Shown here: piece after piece, positions 9,275 through 17,728 of the stretch
Position numbering within the stretch: position 1 is the first letter of the stretch
Layout of the letters: every line of letters starts with the position of its first letter
Source: Pseudonocardia petroleophila
GTDB taxonomy: Bacteria; Actinomycetota; Actinomycetes; Mycobacteriales; Pseudonocardiaceae
Length of the DNA stretch: 64,000 nt
Direction: 5' to 3'
Assembly (NCBI RefSeq): GCF_014235185.1
Contig: NZ_CP060131.1
Span: 6,207,501 to 6,271,500, forward strand
The notes under the pieces: model-generated
Told to the model about the DNA's origin: nothing
The model's input: the letters and a program-made list of their open reading frames with translations, nothing else
Databases searched by the model: none
Program-made: the position numbers and the translations under genes

Positions 9275-10735
9275 CTACCGCTCCCGCTCGTCGTCCTCCT
9301 CGTACTCCCCCTCGTCCTCCTCTTCTTCGCCGTCTTCTCTTTCGCCGTCTTCTTCTTCGTCCTCGGCCTCGTCGTCCTCGTACTCCTCGTCGTCCTCTTC
9401 CTCGGACTCGTCCTCGTCCTCGGAGGCGTCCTCGCCGGAGTCGTCGTCCCCGCCGGCCACGAGCTCCTCCACCTGCCACGCCGTGACGATGGCGTCGAGC
9501 ACCTCGGTCTCGTCCTCGTCCTCCCCGTCCCCGGCCTCCACGACCTGCCGCAGCTGCCCCAGCAGGCTGCCCAGGACGTCGGTCGGGACGTGCTCGGCGA
9601 ACAGGACGATCGTCTCCCCCACGAGGTCCTCCCCGTCGTCGCCGTCGTAGAGCTTCTGCGCCTTGCGCAGCAGCTTCTCCGGCGACATCGACGACTCCAG
9701 CGAGTCCAGCACCGGCTGCAGGAGCAGGGCGGCCTCGGCCAGCTCGGCGTCCTCGACCTCCCCGTCCGCCGACGCCACCGCCACGAACAGCAGCGCCATC
9801 CGCCGCTCGAACGCGACGTCGCCCATCGCGTCGACCAGCTCGCCGTAGGTCTCGTCGTCCATCTCGGCCAGGAAGGTGCCGGGCTCGGTGAGCACCGACT
9901 CCTCCTCGCCCCAGCCGGCCTCCTCGTCGAGCACCTCGACCTGGCGGATGATCCAGGAGTCGCCGCCGTTCTGCGCCGGGTCCATGAGGTAGGCGTAGGG
10001 CATGTAGCAGTAGCCCCGGTCGCCCCAGTCCGCTCCCCAGGAGTTGCGGACGATGAACACCTGGTCGACGTCGGAGTAGCCGACGCAGAGCATCGCGTGC
10101 CCGCCGTGTTGGGCGAGCTCCGCCTCCCGCGGCGTCGGCATCGGGACCAGCCCGGGCCTGCGGTGCTGGTAGAACGAGTCGTAGAGGCTGATCCCGAAGA
10201 TGATCGGGTAGCCCTCGGCGAGCGCCGACCTCCAGGCGTCCAGGTCGGTCGGCACCAGCTGCACGTCCTCGACGAGGAACGACTCGGCCTCGGTGTAGGC
10301 CTCCGCCGCGGGCTCCTCGTCGACCACGTCGGTGTCGAACGGCCACGACGTCTCCGCGCAGGCCCCGTACCGGCGCAGGCCGTCGATGACGTCGACGAGG
10401 ACCGCGCCCTCGTCGCTGACCTCCTCCTCGCCGGACCCGGTCCGGGCGTTGTAGTAGATGAACAGGCGGCTGACGTCGTAGGCGTCGTCGCCCAGGTGCC
10501 GCTTCATCAGGTACTCGTACGCGCCCGCGGTGGCGTTGGCCGTGCAGGTGTTGGTCTGGCCCTGGTCCTCGACCTCGGTCATCCACTCCCGCAGGTCGAC
10601 CTTGGGCGGCAGGCCGCTCGCGGACCTGCGGCCGGCGAAGCGCTTCGCGTCGGCGGGCGGCTCCTGCCGGCGGTACCCGCTCAGGACCCGCAGGGCCCCT
10701 TCCGCGTTCTCCAGCACGTACTGGGCGATCGACAT
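9275..10735 (-). CDS. Papain-fold (C1) peptidase fused to a TerB-like domain and an acidic tail
   Basis: A 486-residue protein. Residues 45-265 are a C1-type cysteine peptidase domain: oxyanion Gln58, nucleophile Cys64 (QGQTNTCTANA), His213 (HGGHAMLCVGY) and Asn231 (RNSWG). Residues about 290-428 resemble the TerB helical domain (MALLFVAVASADGEVEDAE). Residues 430-486 are almost entirely Glu and Asp. There is no signal peptide or pro-region, so it should act in the cytoplasm. The coding strand of the tail is a purine-rich tract (9275-9480). Gene stands alone with its own start. Function unknown; the domain combination is the notable point. Confidence 0.85.
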   Translation of the reverse strand: MSIAQYVLENAEGALRVLSGYRRQEPPADAKRFAGRRSASGLPPKVDLREWMTEVEDQGQTNTCTANATAGAYEYLMKRHLGDDAYDVSRLFIYYNARTGSGEEEVSDEGAVLVDVIDGLRRYGACAETSWPFDTDVVDEEPAAEAYTEAESFLVEDVQLVPTDLDAWRSALAEGYPIIFGISLYDSFYQHRRPGLVPMPTPREAELAQHGGHAMLCVGYSDVDQVFIVRNSWGADWGDRGYCYMPYAYLMDPAQNGGDSWIIRQVEVLDEEAGWGEEESVLTEPGTFLAEMDDETYGELVDAMGDVAFERRMALLFVAVASADGEVEDAELAEAALLLQPVLDSLESSMSPEKLLRKAQKLYDGDDGEDLVGETIVLFAEHVPTDVLGSLLGQLRQVVEAGDGEDEDETEVLDAIVTAWQVEELVAGGDDDSGEDASEDEDESEEEDDEEYEDDEAEDEEEDGEREDGEEEEDEGEYEEDDERER

Positions 10736-10864
10736 CGGTGGTGCCCTGTTCTCGTCGGGTGGGTGGGGCCACCAACGAGGACGCGCAGCAACGACCTGGC
10801 GCCACGATCGTGACCGGCATCACAGGTCCGGGTGTCGGCGCATCGGCTGGTTCGCCGGCGGGAG

Positions 10865-10939
10865 TGGGGCGGGTGGGGTTCGAACCCACGACCTGACGGG
10901 TTATGAGTCCGCTGCTCTGACCAGCTGAGCTACCGCCCC
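10865..10939 (-). tRNA. tRNA-Met (CAT anticodon)
   Basis: 75-nt cloverleaf read on the minus strand. The acceptor stem GGGGCGG (10939-10933) pairs with CCGCCCC (10872-10866); the D arm is AGCTCAGCTGGTCAGAGC; the anticodon loop is CTCATAA with CAT; the T arm is GTGGGTTCGAACCCCAC. Discriminator A at 10865; the CCA tail is not encoded. Elongator tRNA-Met is most likely; a lysidine-modified tRNA-Ile with the same anticodon is the alternative. Confidence 0.93.
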
Positions 10940-11011
10940 TCGGGGCGCGAGGCTAGCGGATCCCGACACGGCCGGGTCCCATCCACCTGCCGTACCGGCC
11001 CGTCACGGACG

Positions 11012-11050
11012 AAGGCCCCGGCCCGTCCAGGTGGAGGTCGCCGGGGCCTT
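11012..11050 (-). terminator. Hairpin terminator after the DUF4352-type gene
   Basis: A perfect 10-bp stem, AAGGCCCCGG (11012-11021) with CCGGGGCCTT (11041-11050), lies 15 bp beyond the stop codon at 11066. There is no strong T tract, as is usual in high-GC actinomycetes. Confidence 0.55.
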
Positions 11051-11065
11051 GCCCGCATCCGATCG

Positions 11066-11710
11066 TCAGAGCGCGTTCAGCCAGGCGATCCGCTCGGACG
11101 AGAAGCGGAACGTCGGGTCGAACAGCACGACGTACTGGCCCGACGGGCTGCCCTGCGGAGCATCGAAGCAGACGTCGCCGGAGGCGGTACCGCCCGGCGC
11201 GATCTCGCCGCTGCTCAGCAGGTTGGTGCTGCCCGTGAACCCGGTGTTGAGGATCGTGCCGTTGGGGTCCTGCAACTTCCAGTCGATGAGACTGAACGGC
11301 GCCGCCCCGTCACCACCGTTGTTGTAGATCACCGAGGTGCACAGCGTCTCGCCGAGAGTGGAGCCCCCCTCGGTCAACGCGGTGGCCGAGAGCGACAGAC
11401 CGTCGGACTCGACGGTCGCGCCCGCCTCGGCGACGAGGTCATCTGCCGTCGCTCCCGGGAACGCAGGCGGGGCGCTCGGGTCCTGGGCTGCCGCGTTCCC
11501 ACCCGGCGTGGTGGTCGATCCGCCACCACCGCCGTTGGCCACGGAGATGATGACGATCAGCAGGATGGTCGCCAGCGGAACGATGAAGCGCTTCTTCTTG
11601 TACCAGGGCCGCTGCGCCTTCCGGTACGCCTTCTCCGCGGAAGCCTGTGCCCTGGCTTCTCGCGGGCTGCCGTACCCGGGCTGTGGCTCCGGGCCTCGTG
11701 GCTGCGACAT
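11066..11710 (-). CDS. Membrane-anchored DUF4352-type protein
   Basis: A 214-residue protein. A cytoplasmic basic stretch (AYRKAQRPWYKKKR) is followed by one membrane helix (FIVPLATILLIVIISVA, about residues 44-60), a Gly/Thr/Pro linker and an exported beta-sandwich resembling DUF4352/telokin-type domains (SVIYNNGG, VCFDAPQG, VLFDPTFRFSSERIAWLN). The ATG at 11710 has GGGGGA upstream; a 24-residue longer version from 11782 is unlikely. Role unknown. Confidence 0.8.
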   Translation of the reverse strand: MSQPRGPEPQPGYGSPREARAQASAEKAYRKAQRPWYKKKRFIVPLATILLIVIISVANGGGGGSTTTPGGNAAAQDPSAPPAFPGATADDLVAEAGATVESDGLSLSATALTEGGSTLGETLCTSVIYNNGGDGAAPFSLIDWKLQDPNGTILNTGFTGSTNLLSSGEIAPGGTASGDVCFDAPQGSPSGQYVVLFDPTFRFSSERIAWLNAL

Positions 11711-11881
11711 GTGTCCCCCTACAGCTCTGCGTGATCCGGTCGGCCACGCATCAGAGCGACCCCTGCCGAGCGCTGTACGCAACGCAGTGGATCGCTGGCG
11801 GAGCGTAGCGTGACCCGTGCCACACCCTGCGCTCGGTCCCTCGAACGAGTGATCACCAAGTCACCCAGGGTGGGACCTCCC

Positions 11882-12991
11882 TCAGGTCGTCCACCCGGCG
11901 GCGAGGGCGGCCGCCGCGTCGCGCCGCCCCTGCTCCGCCTGGGCCCGGGCGTAGGCCTCGCGGAACAGCACGAGGCTCAGCAGCTCGTCGCGGCCGCCGC
12001 CGTCACCGAGGGAGTCGAGGAGGCGGCCGATCGCCCAGTACGGGTCCCACGGCCCGGCCGGGGCGAACGAGTCCGCCGCCAGCGCGGCCAGCTCGCCGTC
12101 CGCGGGCGCCACGACCAGGTGCGGGACGACCCGGTGCCCGGGCCTGCGGTTCTTGCGGCGCAGCGTGTTCACGTCGTCGGCGAGGCCGTCGGCGAGGATC
12201 GCCCGGACCGACATCGCCGCCGTCGACGCCAGGTCCGGTGCGCGGAACGGCGGTGCCGCCGGCAGCACCGGGGGCGGGTCGACGGAGTGGCCGGAGACCA
12301 CCACGAGCCGGTCGACGCCCAGGTCGACGGCCGGGCGCAGCGGCGCGTTGAGCCGCACACCGCCGTCGACGTACCAGCCCGCGCCGACCGCGGGCTCGTC
12401 GAGCAGGACGGGCGGGAACATGCCCGGGATCGCGGCCGAGGCGAGCAGGTGGTCCAGGCGCAGCGCGACCGGCACGACGTCGACGGCGAAGGCCGGCGGC
12501 GGCACCGCGCCCTGGACGAACAGCCGCGACCGGGCCGCCGACCGCGCGGGCGGGCAGACCGTGGCGGCGACCGCCACCGACTCGACGGCCCCGCTCGCGA
12601 GGTTCGCCGCCACCCGGTCGGGCCGGAACAGCTCGCCGGCGCGGGTGCGCAGCGGGGTGACGTCGAGCAGGGCGCCCGGGGCGCCGACGACGCCCAGCCC
12701 GGCCAGCCGCGCGACGACGGCGGCGGCGGGGCCGGGGGTGCACAGCGGGTTGCGGAAGACGTCGCCGAACCCGATCCAGGTCTCCTCGACGAGCCGCCCC
12801 GCGTCGTCGGGCGGGAGGTCGGCGCACTGCGCGACCAGCGCGGCGGTGATCCCGCCCGAACTGGTGCCGAGCAGGACCTGCGGACGCCTGCCCTGCTCGG
12901 CGAGCGCCGGGAGGAGCACGGCCAGTGCGCCCGCCTGGTACGGACCGCGCGCGGCCGCGCCGGACAGCACCAGGCCGACCCGTTCGGTCAT
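11882..12991 (-). CDS. Patatin-like phospholipase
   Basis: A 369-residue acyl hydrolase with the Ser/Asp dyad of the patatin family. Visible are the glycine-rich oxyanion motif GLVLSGAAARGPYQAGAL (residues 6-23), the nucleophile elbow GTSSG and the DGG motif WYVDGGVRL. Start ATG at 12991 follows AAAGGGACA; an ORF extended to 13087 lacks this signal. It is transcribed away from the small repeat protein gene at 13125. The substrate is presumably a membrane lipid or acyl ester. Confidence 0.88.
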   Translation of the reverse strand: MTERVGLVLSGAAARGPYQAGALAVLLPALAEQGRRPQVLLGTSSGGITAALVAQCADLPPDDAGRLVEETWIGFGDVFRNPLCTPGPAAAVVARLAGLGVVGAPGALLDVTPLRTRAGELFRPDRVAANLASGAVESVAVAATVCPPARSAARSRLFVQGAVPPPAFAVDVVPVALRLDHLLASAAIPGMFPPVLLDEPAVGAGWYVDGGVRLNAPLRPAVDLGVDRLVVVSGHSVDPPPVLPAAPPFRAPDLASTAAMSVRAILADGLADDVNTLRRKNRRPGHRVVPHLVVAPADGELAALAADSFAPAGPWDPYWAIGRLLDSLGDGGGRDELLSLVLFREAYARAQAEQGRRDAAAALAAGWTT

Positions 12992-13124
12992 CGGTGTCCC
13001 TTTCGACGCCAACCGGTGGAACGCTCTTGCCACCGGCCCTCTGATCGGGCGATCATTTCTGAGCACCGTCCGAAGTACATCGGTCACGGAGCGTCAGTAC
13101 GCCTCGACGTTCAAGGAGACGACC

Positions 13125-13301
13125 ATGCCGGTCAACGATGATGCCAGCGGTGACTACGGGTACGACCTCGCCCATGAGATGAAGGCGGTGCTCAACCTGC
13201 CGGTCAGCCGGCGGCGCACCCCCGTCTCCGGCCGGATGGCGGGCCGCGAGCTCGACCTCGACGGCGGCGACTTCGGCTACGACCAGGCGCACGAGTACTG
13301 A
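13125..13301 (+). CDS. Small 58-residue protein with a duplicated GD(Y/F)GYDxAHE motif
   Basis: An acidic 58-residue protein. Its two ends carry near-copies of one motif, SGDYGYDLAHEM (residues 8-19) and GGDFGYDQAHEY (residues 47-58), around a basic centre (SRRRTPVSGRMAGR). A good ribosome binding site AAGGAGA lies 6 nt before the ATG. The stop is 21 bp before the M13 peptidase start, so the two may be co-transcribed. No membrane segment, signal peptide or cysteine. I do not recognise the family. It could be a regulator, a peptidase partner or a peptide precursor; the sequence does not decide. Confidence 0.75.
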   Translation: MPVNDDASGDYGYDLAHEMKAVLNLPVSRRRTPVSGRMAGRELDLDGGDFGYDQAHEY

Positions 13302-13322
13302 TCCGCCTGGCACGATGGGTGG

Positions 13323-15257
13323 ATGACTTCGACCTCGACCCGTAGTGGTCTGGACCTGCAGTGGGTCGACTCGGGCACCCGTCCGCAGGACGACCTGTTC
13401 TCGCACGTCAACGGCCGCTGGCTCGCCACGCACGAGATCCCCGACGACCGCGCGCAGGACGGCGCCTTCCGCGTCCTGCGCGACAACGCTGAGGACGACG
13501 TCCGCGCGATCGTCGAGGAGGCGGGGTCCGGCCCCGTCGCCGATCTCTACGCGTCGTTCATGGACGTCGAGCGGATCGAGGCGGCGGGCGTCGCCCCGCT
13601 GACCCCCCTGCTCGACGAGGTGACGGCCGCCACCGACCGTGCCGCGCTCGCCGCCGTGCTCGGCCGGCGGCAGCGGGAGGGCCGGGCCGCGCTGTTCGGC
13701 GCGTTCGTCTCCACGGACGCGAAGGACTCCACGCGCTACCTGGTGCACCTGTCGCAGTCCGGGCTCGGACTGCCCGACGAGTCGTACTACCGCGAGGACT
13801 CCTCGGCCGAGATCCGCACCGAGTACGTCGCCCACCTGCGCCGCCTCTGCGCGCTCGTCGGGCTGCCCGACCACGCCGACACGGTGATGGAGCTGGAGAC
13901 GGCCCTGGCCGCCGAGTCGTGGGACCGCGTCACCAACCGCGACGCCGAGAAGACCTACACGCTCATGACGCTGGCGCAGCTGCGCGAGTCGGCCCCGGAG
14001 TTCGACTGGGAGCCGTTCCTCACCGCGCTGGGCGCCCCGGACGGCGCGTTCGACGAGGTCGTCGTGCGGCAGCCGAGCTTCGTCACCGCCGCCGCGGCGC
14101 TGTGGGCGTCCCGGCCGCTCGAGCAGTGGCAGGCCTGGCTGGCCGTGCACACCGCGTCGGCCTGCGCGGAGTTCCTCAACGAGGACGTCGTGCAGGAGGA
14201 CTTCGCGTTCCACGGCCGCACCCTGTCGGGCACGCCGACGCTGCGGGAGCGGTGGAAGCGCGGCGTGGCGCTGGTGGAGAGCGCGCTGGGCGAGGAGGTC
14301 GGCAAGCTCTACGTCGAGCGGCACTTCCCGGCGTCGTCGAAGGAGCGGATGGTCGAGCTCGTCGCTAACCTCGTCGAGGCGTACCGGCAGTCGATCTCCT
14401 CGCTCGACTGGATGAGCCCGGAGACGCGGCAGCGCGCGCTCGACAAGCTGGAGCGCTTCACGCCCAAGATCGGCTACCCGGACGTGTGGAAGGACTACTC
14501 CTCCCTCGTCGTGCGGCCGGACGACCTGCTGGGCAACGTCGCGCGCGCCGGCGAGTGGTTCACCGACTTCCAGCTCGCGAAGATCGGCCAGCCGGTCGAC
14601 CACGACGAGTGGTTGATGACCCCGCAGACCGTCAACGCCTACTACCACCCGCGGATGAACGAGATCGTCTTCCCGGCCGCGATCCTGCAGCCGCCGTTCT
14701 TCGACCCCGAGGCCGACGACGCGGCCAACTACGGCGGGATCGGCGCCGTCATCGGCCACGAGATCGGCCACGGCTTCGACGACCAGGGCTCGAAGTACGA
14801 CGGCGACGGCAACATGACCGACTGGTGGACCGAGGCCGACCGCGCCGAGTTCGACCGCCGCTCGGCCGCCCTGATCGCGCAGTACGACGCCCTGTCGCCG
14901 GCCGGGCTGCCCGACCACAAGGTCAACGGGTCGCTCACCGTCGGTGAGAACATCGGCGACCTCGGCGGCCTCACCATCGCGCTCAAGGCGTACGCGATCG
15001 CCACCGCCGACGAGGAGCCGCCCGTCCTCGACGACCTCACCGGCGTGCAGCGCGTCCTGTTCGGCTGGGCGCAGGTGTGGCGGGCCGTCACCCGGGACGC
15101 GGAGGCGATCCGCCGGCTGGCGCTCGACCCGCACTCCCCGCCGGACCTGCGGTGCAACGCCGTCGTCACCAACCTCGACGCGTTCCACGAGGCGTTCGAC
15201 GTGCAGGAGTCCGACGCCCTGTTCACCCCGCCCGACCAGCGGGTCCGCATCTGGTGA
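13323..15257 (+). CDS. M13 family zinc metallopeptidase (neprilysin/PepO-like)
   Basis: A 644-residue zinc endopeptidase. The zinc ligands are in HEIGH (residues 479-483) and the downstream ENIGD (542-546); the substrate-binding NAYYHPRMNEIVFPAAILQ segment precedes them. There is no signal peptide, so this is an intracellular PepO-type oligopeptidase. A CACGAT box 6 nt before the ATG suggests it can also be transcribed leaderless, independently of the small gene just upstream. Its end is 15 bp from the convergent PPE-like gene. Confidence 0.93.
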   Translation: MTSTSTRSGLDLQWVDSGTRPQDDLFSHVNGRWLATHEIPDDRAQDGAFRVLRDNAEDDVRAIVEEAGSGPVADLYASFMDVERIEAAGVAPLTPLLDEVTAATDRAALAAVLGRRQREGRAALFGAFVSTDAKDSTRYLVHLSQSGLGLPDESYYREDSSAEIRTEYVAHLRRLCALVGLPDHADTVMELETALAAESWDRVTNRDAEKTYTLMTLAQLRESAPEFDWEPFLTALGAPDGAFDEVVVRQPSFVTAAAALWASRPLEQWQAWLAVHTASACAEFLNEDVVQEDFAFHGRTLSGTPTLRERWKRGVALVESALGEEVGKLYVERHFPASSKERMVELVANLVEAYRQSISSLDWMSPETRQRALDKLERFTPKIGYPDVWKDYSSLVVRPDDLLGNVARAGEWFTDFQLAKIGQPVDHDEWLMTPQTVNAYYHPRMNEIVFPAAILQPPFFDPEADDAANYGGIGAVIGHEIGHGFDDQGSKYDGDGNMTDWWTEADRAEFDRRSAALIAQYDALSPAGLPDHKVNGSLTVGENIGDLGGLTIALKAYAIATADEEPPVLDDLTGVQRVLFGWAQVWRAVTRDAEAIRRLALDPHSPPDLRCNAVVTNLDAFHEAFDVQESDALFTPPDQRVRIW

Positions 15258-15272
15258 CGACGCCGCGGGTGA

Positions 15273-16628
15273 TCAGTGGTCGGCGTCGCCCTCCCCGCCG
15301 ATGACGCCCGCCGTGACGTCGGGGAGGCCCGCGAACCAGTAGGCCTGCGGGTCGTCCTCGACCAGCCAGGACGGGCGGGCGTGCTCGGAGCCCTGCCCGC
15401 GGCCGACCCCGGCCGCGGGCAGGAACGGTGTCGCGCCGGGTGTCGACCGTCCCGCTGCCGGGCCGCCCGGGGTCCCCGTGCGCGGGGACGCCGCGGACGG
15501 CGGCTCCGCCGGGACGCCCCGGGGGCCGGCGGCTCCGCCCTCGGGCGGGGTCCGGCCGGTCCACGGCGTACCCGGCACCCAGCCGGTCCCGGTGCCCGCC
15601 GCGTCCCGGGGGCCGGCTGCGGCGCGGGCGGACGGGTCGGGGCCGGGGAGGGCGGCGTCGGGGAGGGCGGCGTCGGGACGGGCGCCGCCGTACAGGGCCG
15701 CGGTCGACGTGCGCGGCGGGCCGCCCACCCCGGATCCGGCGCGCGGGCCGACCGCCCCCGCCCCACCCGCGCCGGGGCGCCCGGATCCCGCGGGCCCGGA
15801 CCCGCCCGGCCCGGACACACCGCCCGCTCCCGACGCACCGGGACCGACCGGCGTGGCGGTGCCGAGCAGTCCGGCACCGCCCGCGCCGGGACCGCCCGCT
15901 CCCCCACCGCCTGCTCCGGGACCGCCCGCTCCGGGCACCCCGGAGCCACCGGCCCCGGCCGACCCCGACCCGCCGGGCGCCGCCGGGCTGCCGGCACCGG
16001 CGCCCACCGGAACGTCCGCTCCCCCCGCGGGCAGGCCTGCGGCGACGGCGGTGCCGGGCGATCCGGGGCCCGCTCCCCCGCCGGCGGACAACGCGGCGCC
16101 GCCCGCGCCCGGGGCGGCGACGACCGGCGGCTCGAACGGCTGGAACGTGCGCCCGAGCGACCAGTTCGTGTTCGACTCGTACCGCTGCGCCGCCTCCACC
16201 GCGAGCACCCGCAGCTGCTCGACCTGCTGATCCCGCACCGCCGCCTGCGCCACGTTCCGCGGCGGGGACGCGTCGTCGGGCTGCAGCGCGCGCATGTCGT
16301 CGGCCACCCGGCCGTAGTAGGCGGCGCCGTCGTCGAGCGCGCCGACCGCGATCCGCGCCTGTCCCGCCCCGAGCTCCCCGACCGCCGCGACGCGCTCGAC
16401 GTAGCGCCGCGACGCCTCCGCCGCCTCCCCCTCGTGCGCGCCCTGGGCCGCGGTCATCGCCACGCGCAGGTCCTCGGCGGCCCGCTGCAGCGTCTCGGCC
16501 AGCTGCCGGTAGCGGTCGGCCGCCGCCCCCATCCCGTCGATGCCCGGACCGGCCAGCACCGGGTCGCGCAGCGCGGCGAGCGGGAACTGCTCGAACGGCA
16601 CGGCGGTCTGCGTGTACGGCTCGGCCAT
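15273..16628 (-). CDS. PPE/WXG-like protein with a Gly/Pro/Ala-rich tail
   Basis: A 451-residue protein. The first 170 residues are helical and resemble a PPE/WXG100-type type VII secretion substrate (DRYRQLAETLQRAAEDLRVAM and the helix around AVRDQQVEQLRVLAVEAAQRY). Residues about 175-420 are low-complexity Gly/Pro/Ala/Ser, and the end (QAYWFAGLPDVTAGVIGGEG) is more structured. It lies 8 bp after the DUF3558 gene in a three-gene cluster. Export by an ESX system is likely by family, but no ESX core genes are in the window. Confidence 0.72.
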   Translation of the reverse strand: MAEPYTQTAVPFEQFPLAALRDPVLAGPGIDGMGAAADRYRQLAETLQRAAEDLRVAMTAAQGAHEGEAAEASRRYVERVAAVGELGAGQARIAVGALDDGAAYYGRVADDMRALQPDDASPPRNVAQAAVRDQQVEQLRVLAVEAAQRYESNTNWSLGRTFQPFEPPVVAAPGAGGAALSAGGGAGPGSPGTAVAAGLPAGGADVPVGAGAGSPAAPGGSGSAGAGGSGVPGAGGPGAGGGGAGGPGAGGAGLLGTATPVGPGASGAGGVSGPGGSGPAGSGRPGAGGAGAVGPRAGSGVGGPPRTSTAALYGGARPDAALPDAALPGPDPSARAAAGPRDAAGTGTGWVPGTPWTGRTPPEGGAAGPRGVPAEPPSAASPRTGTPGGPAAGRSTPGATPFLPAAGVGRGQGSEHARPSWLVEDDPQAYWFAGLPDVTAGVIGGEGDADH

Positions 16629-16636
16629 CGTGGTCC

Positions 16637-17239
16637 TCAGGTCAGCGGCGGGAGGTTGGAGAGGATGAACTCGCCCATGCGGCGGGGGATGTCGCAGGGG
16701 TCGGGGAGGGGCCGGTTCGCCCCGTTCGCCTGGATCCCGATCCCTTGGTGGTCAGCGATGCCGATGGCGAGGGTGCAGCTGTTGTCGGCGAAGTAGTCCG
16801 CGCGCACCGCCGGATGGCCCGCAACCTCGGTGGGTTCGAAGCGCTCCACCACATCGCGCGTGTTGTAGATGATGTCCAGCGCCGCGAGTGTCGAATCGGT
16901 GTTGATCTCAAGACCGACGGGGTTGGTCGCATCAGTGGCCGAGGTCCACGCGCACGTCTGGACGACTGCGTCGCCTGCTCCTGTGGCGCTGTCCGGTAGC
17001 AGATCGAGCTGCCTGAGCTGATCGTCGGTGAGCAGATCGCACGGCGGAATGCCGCGAGCATCCTTGGGTTCCGGGACAGATGGCGCGAACATCGGAGGCG
17101 CGCCCTGATCGGGGGCCATCGCAGCGGCAGGTGCGGTGGCCGCACCGTCCGATCTCGGCGGAGTCCGTTCAGGCGCCGTCGTCGTGCAGGCAACAGTCGC
17201 GATCACGCAGAGGACAGCGAACAGGAACAGACGGCTCAT
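16637..17239 (-). CDS. DUF3558 family lipoprotein
   Basis: A 200-residue lipoprotein with a short signal and lipidation at Cys18 (TVAC). DUF3558 features are the PPCDLLTDDQL segment (near residue 66) and the CAWTS Cys pair partner, with a later DNSCTLAIG. Its ATG overlaps the upstream gene's TGA (ATGA, 17239-17236) and the PPE-like gene follows 8 bp later. In Pseudonocardiaceae this lipoprotein type often accompanies WXG/PPE-like genes; its function is unknown. Confidence 0.82.
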   Translation of the reverse strand: MSRLFLFAVLCVIATVACTTTAPERTPPRSDGAATAPAAAMAPDQGAPPMFAPSVPEPKDARGIPPCDLLTDDQLRQLDLLPDSATGAGDAVVQTCAWTSATDATNPVGLEINTDSTLAALDIIYNTRDVVERFEPTEVAGHPAVRADYFADNSCTLAIGIADHQGIGIQANGANRPLPDPCDIPRRMGEFILSNLPPLT

Positions 17240-17634
17240 GCCAGCAATCCGGAGTTCGAGGTTTCCACCGACCGGTATGCGTCCAGCTGATCCTGCAGTG
17301 CGTCACGCGTCGCCTCGATCTGGGCGGCCCAGGCCTGCAGGAACCCCTCCGCGCGCCGGGACATCTCGGCGCCGTTGGCTGCGAGATTGAGACTGACCTC
17401 GTCGTTCCCAGGAGCATCGAACCGGAATCCGTTGGAAGTCACCACCTGCATCCGCAGCTCGTTCGTGATCCTCGTCAGCTCCGCGATGCACGCCTCCGCC
17501 CGCTCCGGATCCACGACGAACCCACCGGCCCGGCCCCCACCCTCGACCGGGGCCGCCAACCGGGAGCGGGCCCAGGTCACGGCGGCGTGGCCGAGGTCCG
17601 CCTCGTCGGTACTGCCCCCACCGTCGTCCGCCAC
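17236..17634 (-). CDS. Small helical protein of a type-VII-secretion-type cluster
   Basis: A 132-residue protein with a disordered acidic N-terminus and a helical body (ACIAELTRITNELRM, then AANGAEMSRRAEGFLQAWAAQIEATRDALQDQL). Size and heptad-like helices fit WXG/EspC-like secretion-associated proteins, but there is no WXG motif. It is the first gene of the cluster, starting at a GTG without a clear ribosome binding site, and is translationally coupled to the DUF3558 gene. Confidence 0.68.
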   Translation of the reverse strand: MADDGGGSTDEADLGHAAVTWARSRLAAPVEGGGRAGGFVVDPERAEACIAELTRITNELRMQVVTSNGFRFDAPGNDEVSLNLAANGAEMSRRAEGFLQAWAAQIEATRDALQDQLDAYRSVETSNSGLLA

Positions 17635-17682
17635 GCCAGCAGGATGCCAGCCGGGCCCGCCTCCCGGGCCCGAACAGGGAAA

Positions 17683-17714
17683 GAGCCGGGCACCCCGTAC
17701 GGGGTGCCCGGCTC
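17683..17714 (-). terminator. Strong palindromic terminator after the DoxX-like gene
   Basis: A perfect 32-bp palindrome (14-bp stem closing on GTAC) starts 14 bp beyond the stop codon at 17729 and is followed on the minus strand by CTTTCCC. It also separates this gene from the secretion-type cluster whose start is at 17634. Confidence 0.7.
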
Positions 17715-17728
17715 GACGGCGGGTGGGA

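Noticed and set aside
4861..9486. A 1,541-codon open frame on the plus strand
   Set aside because: It is antisense to the permease, regulator, monooxygenase and reductase genes, has extreme Arg/Gly/Pro composition and no motifs. Such shadow frames are expected where third positions are nearly all G or C.
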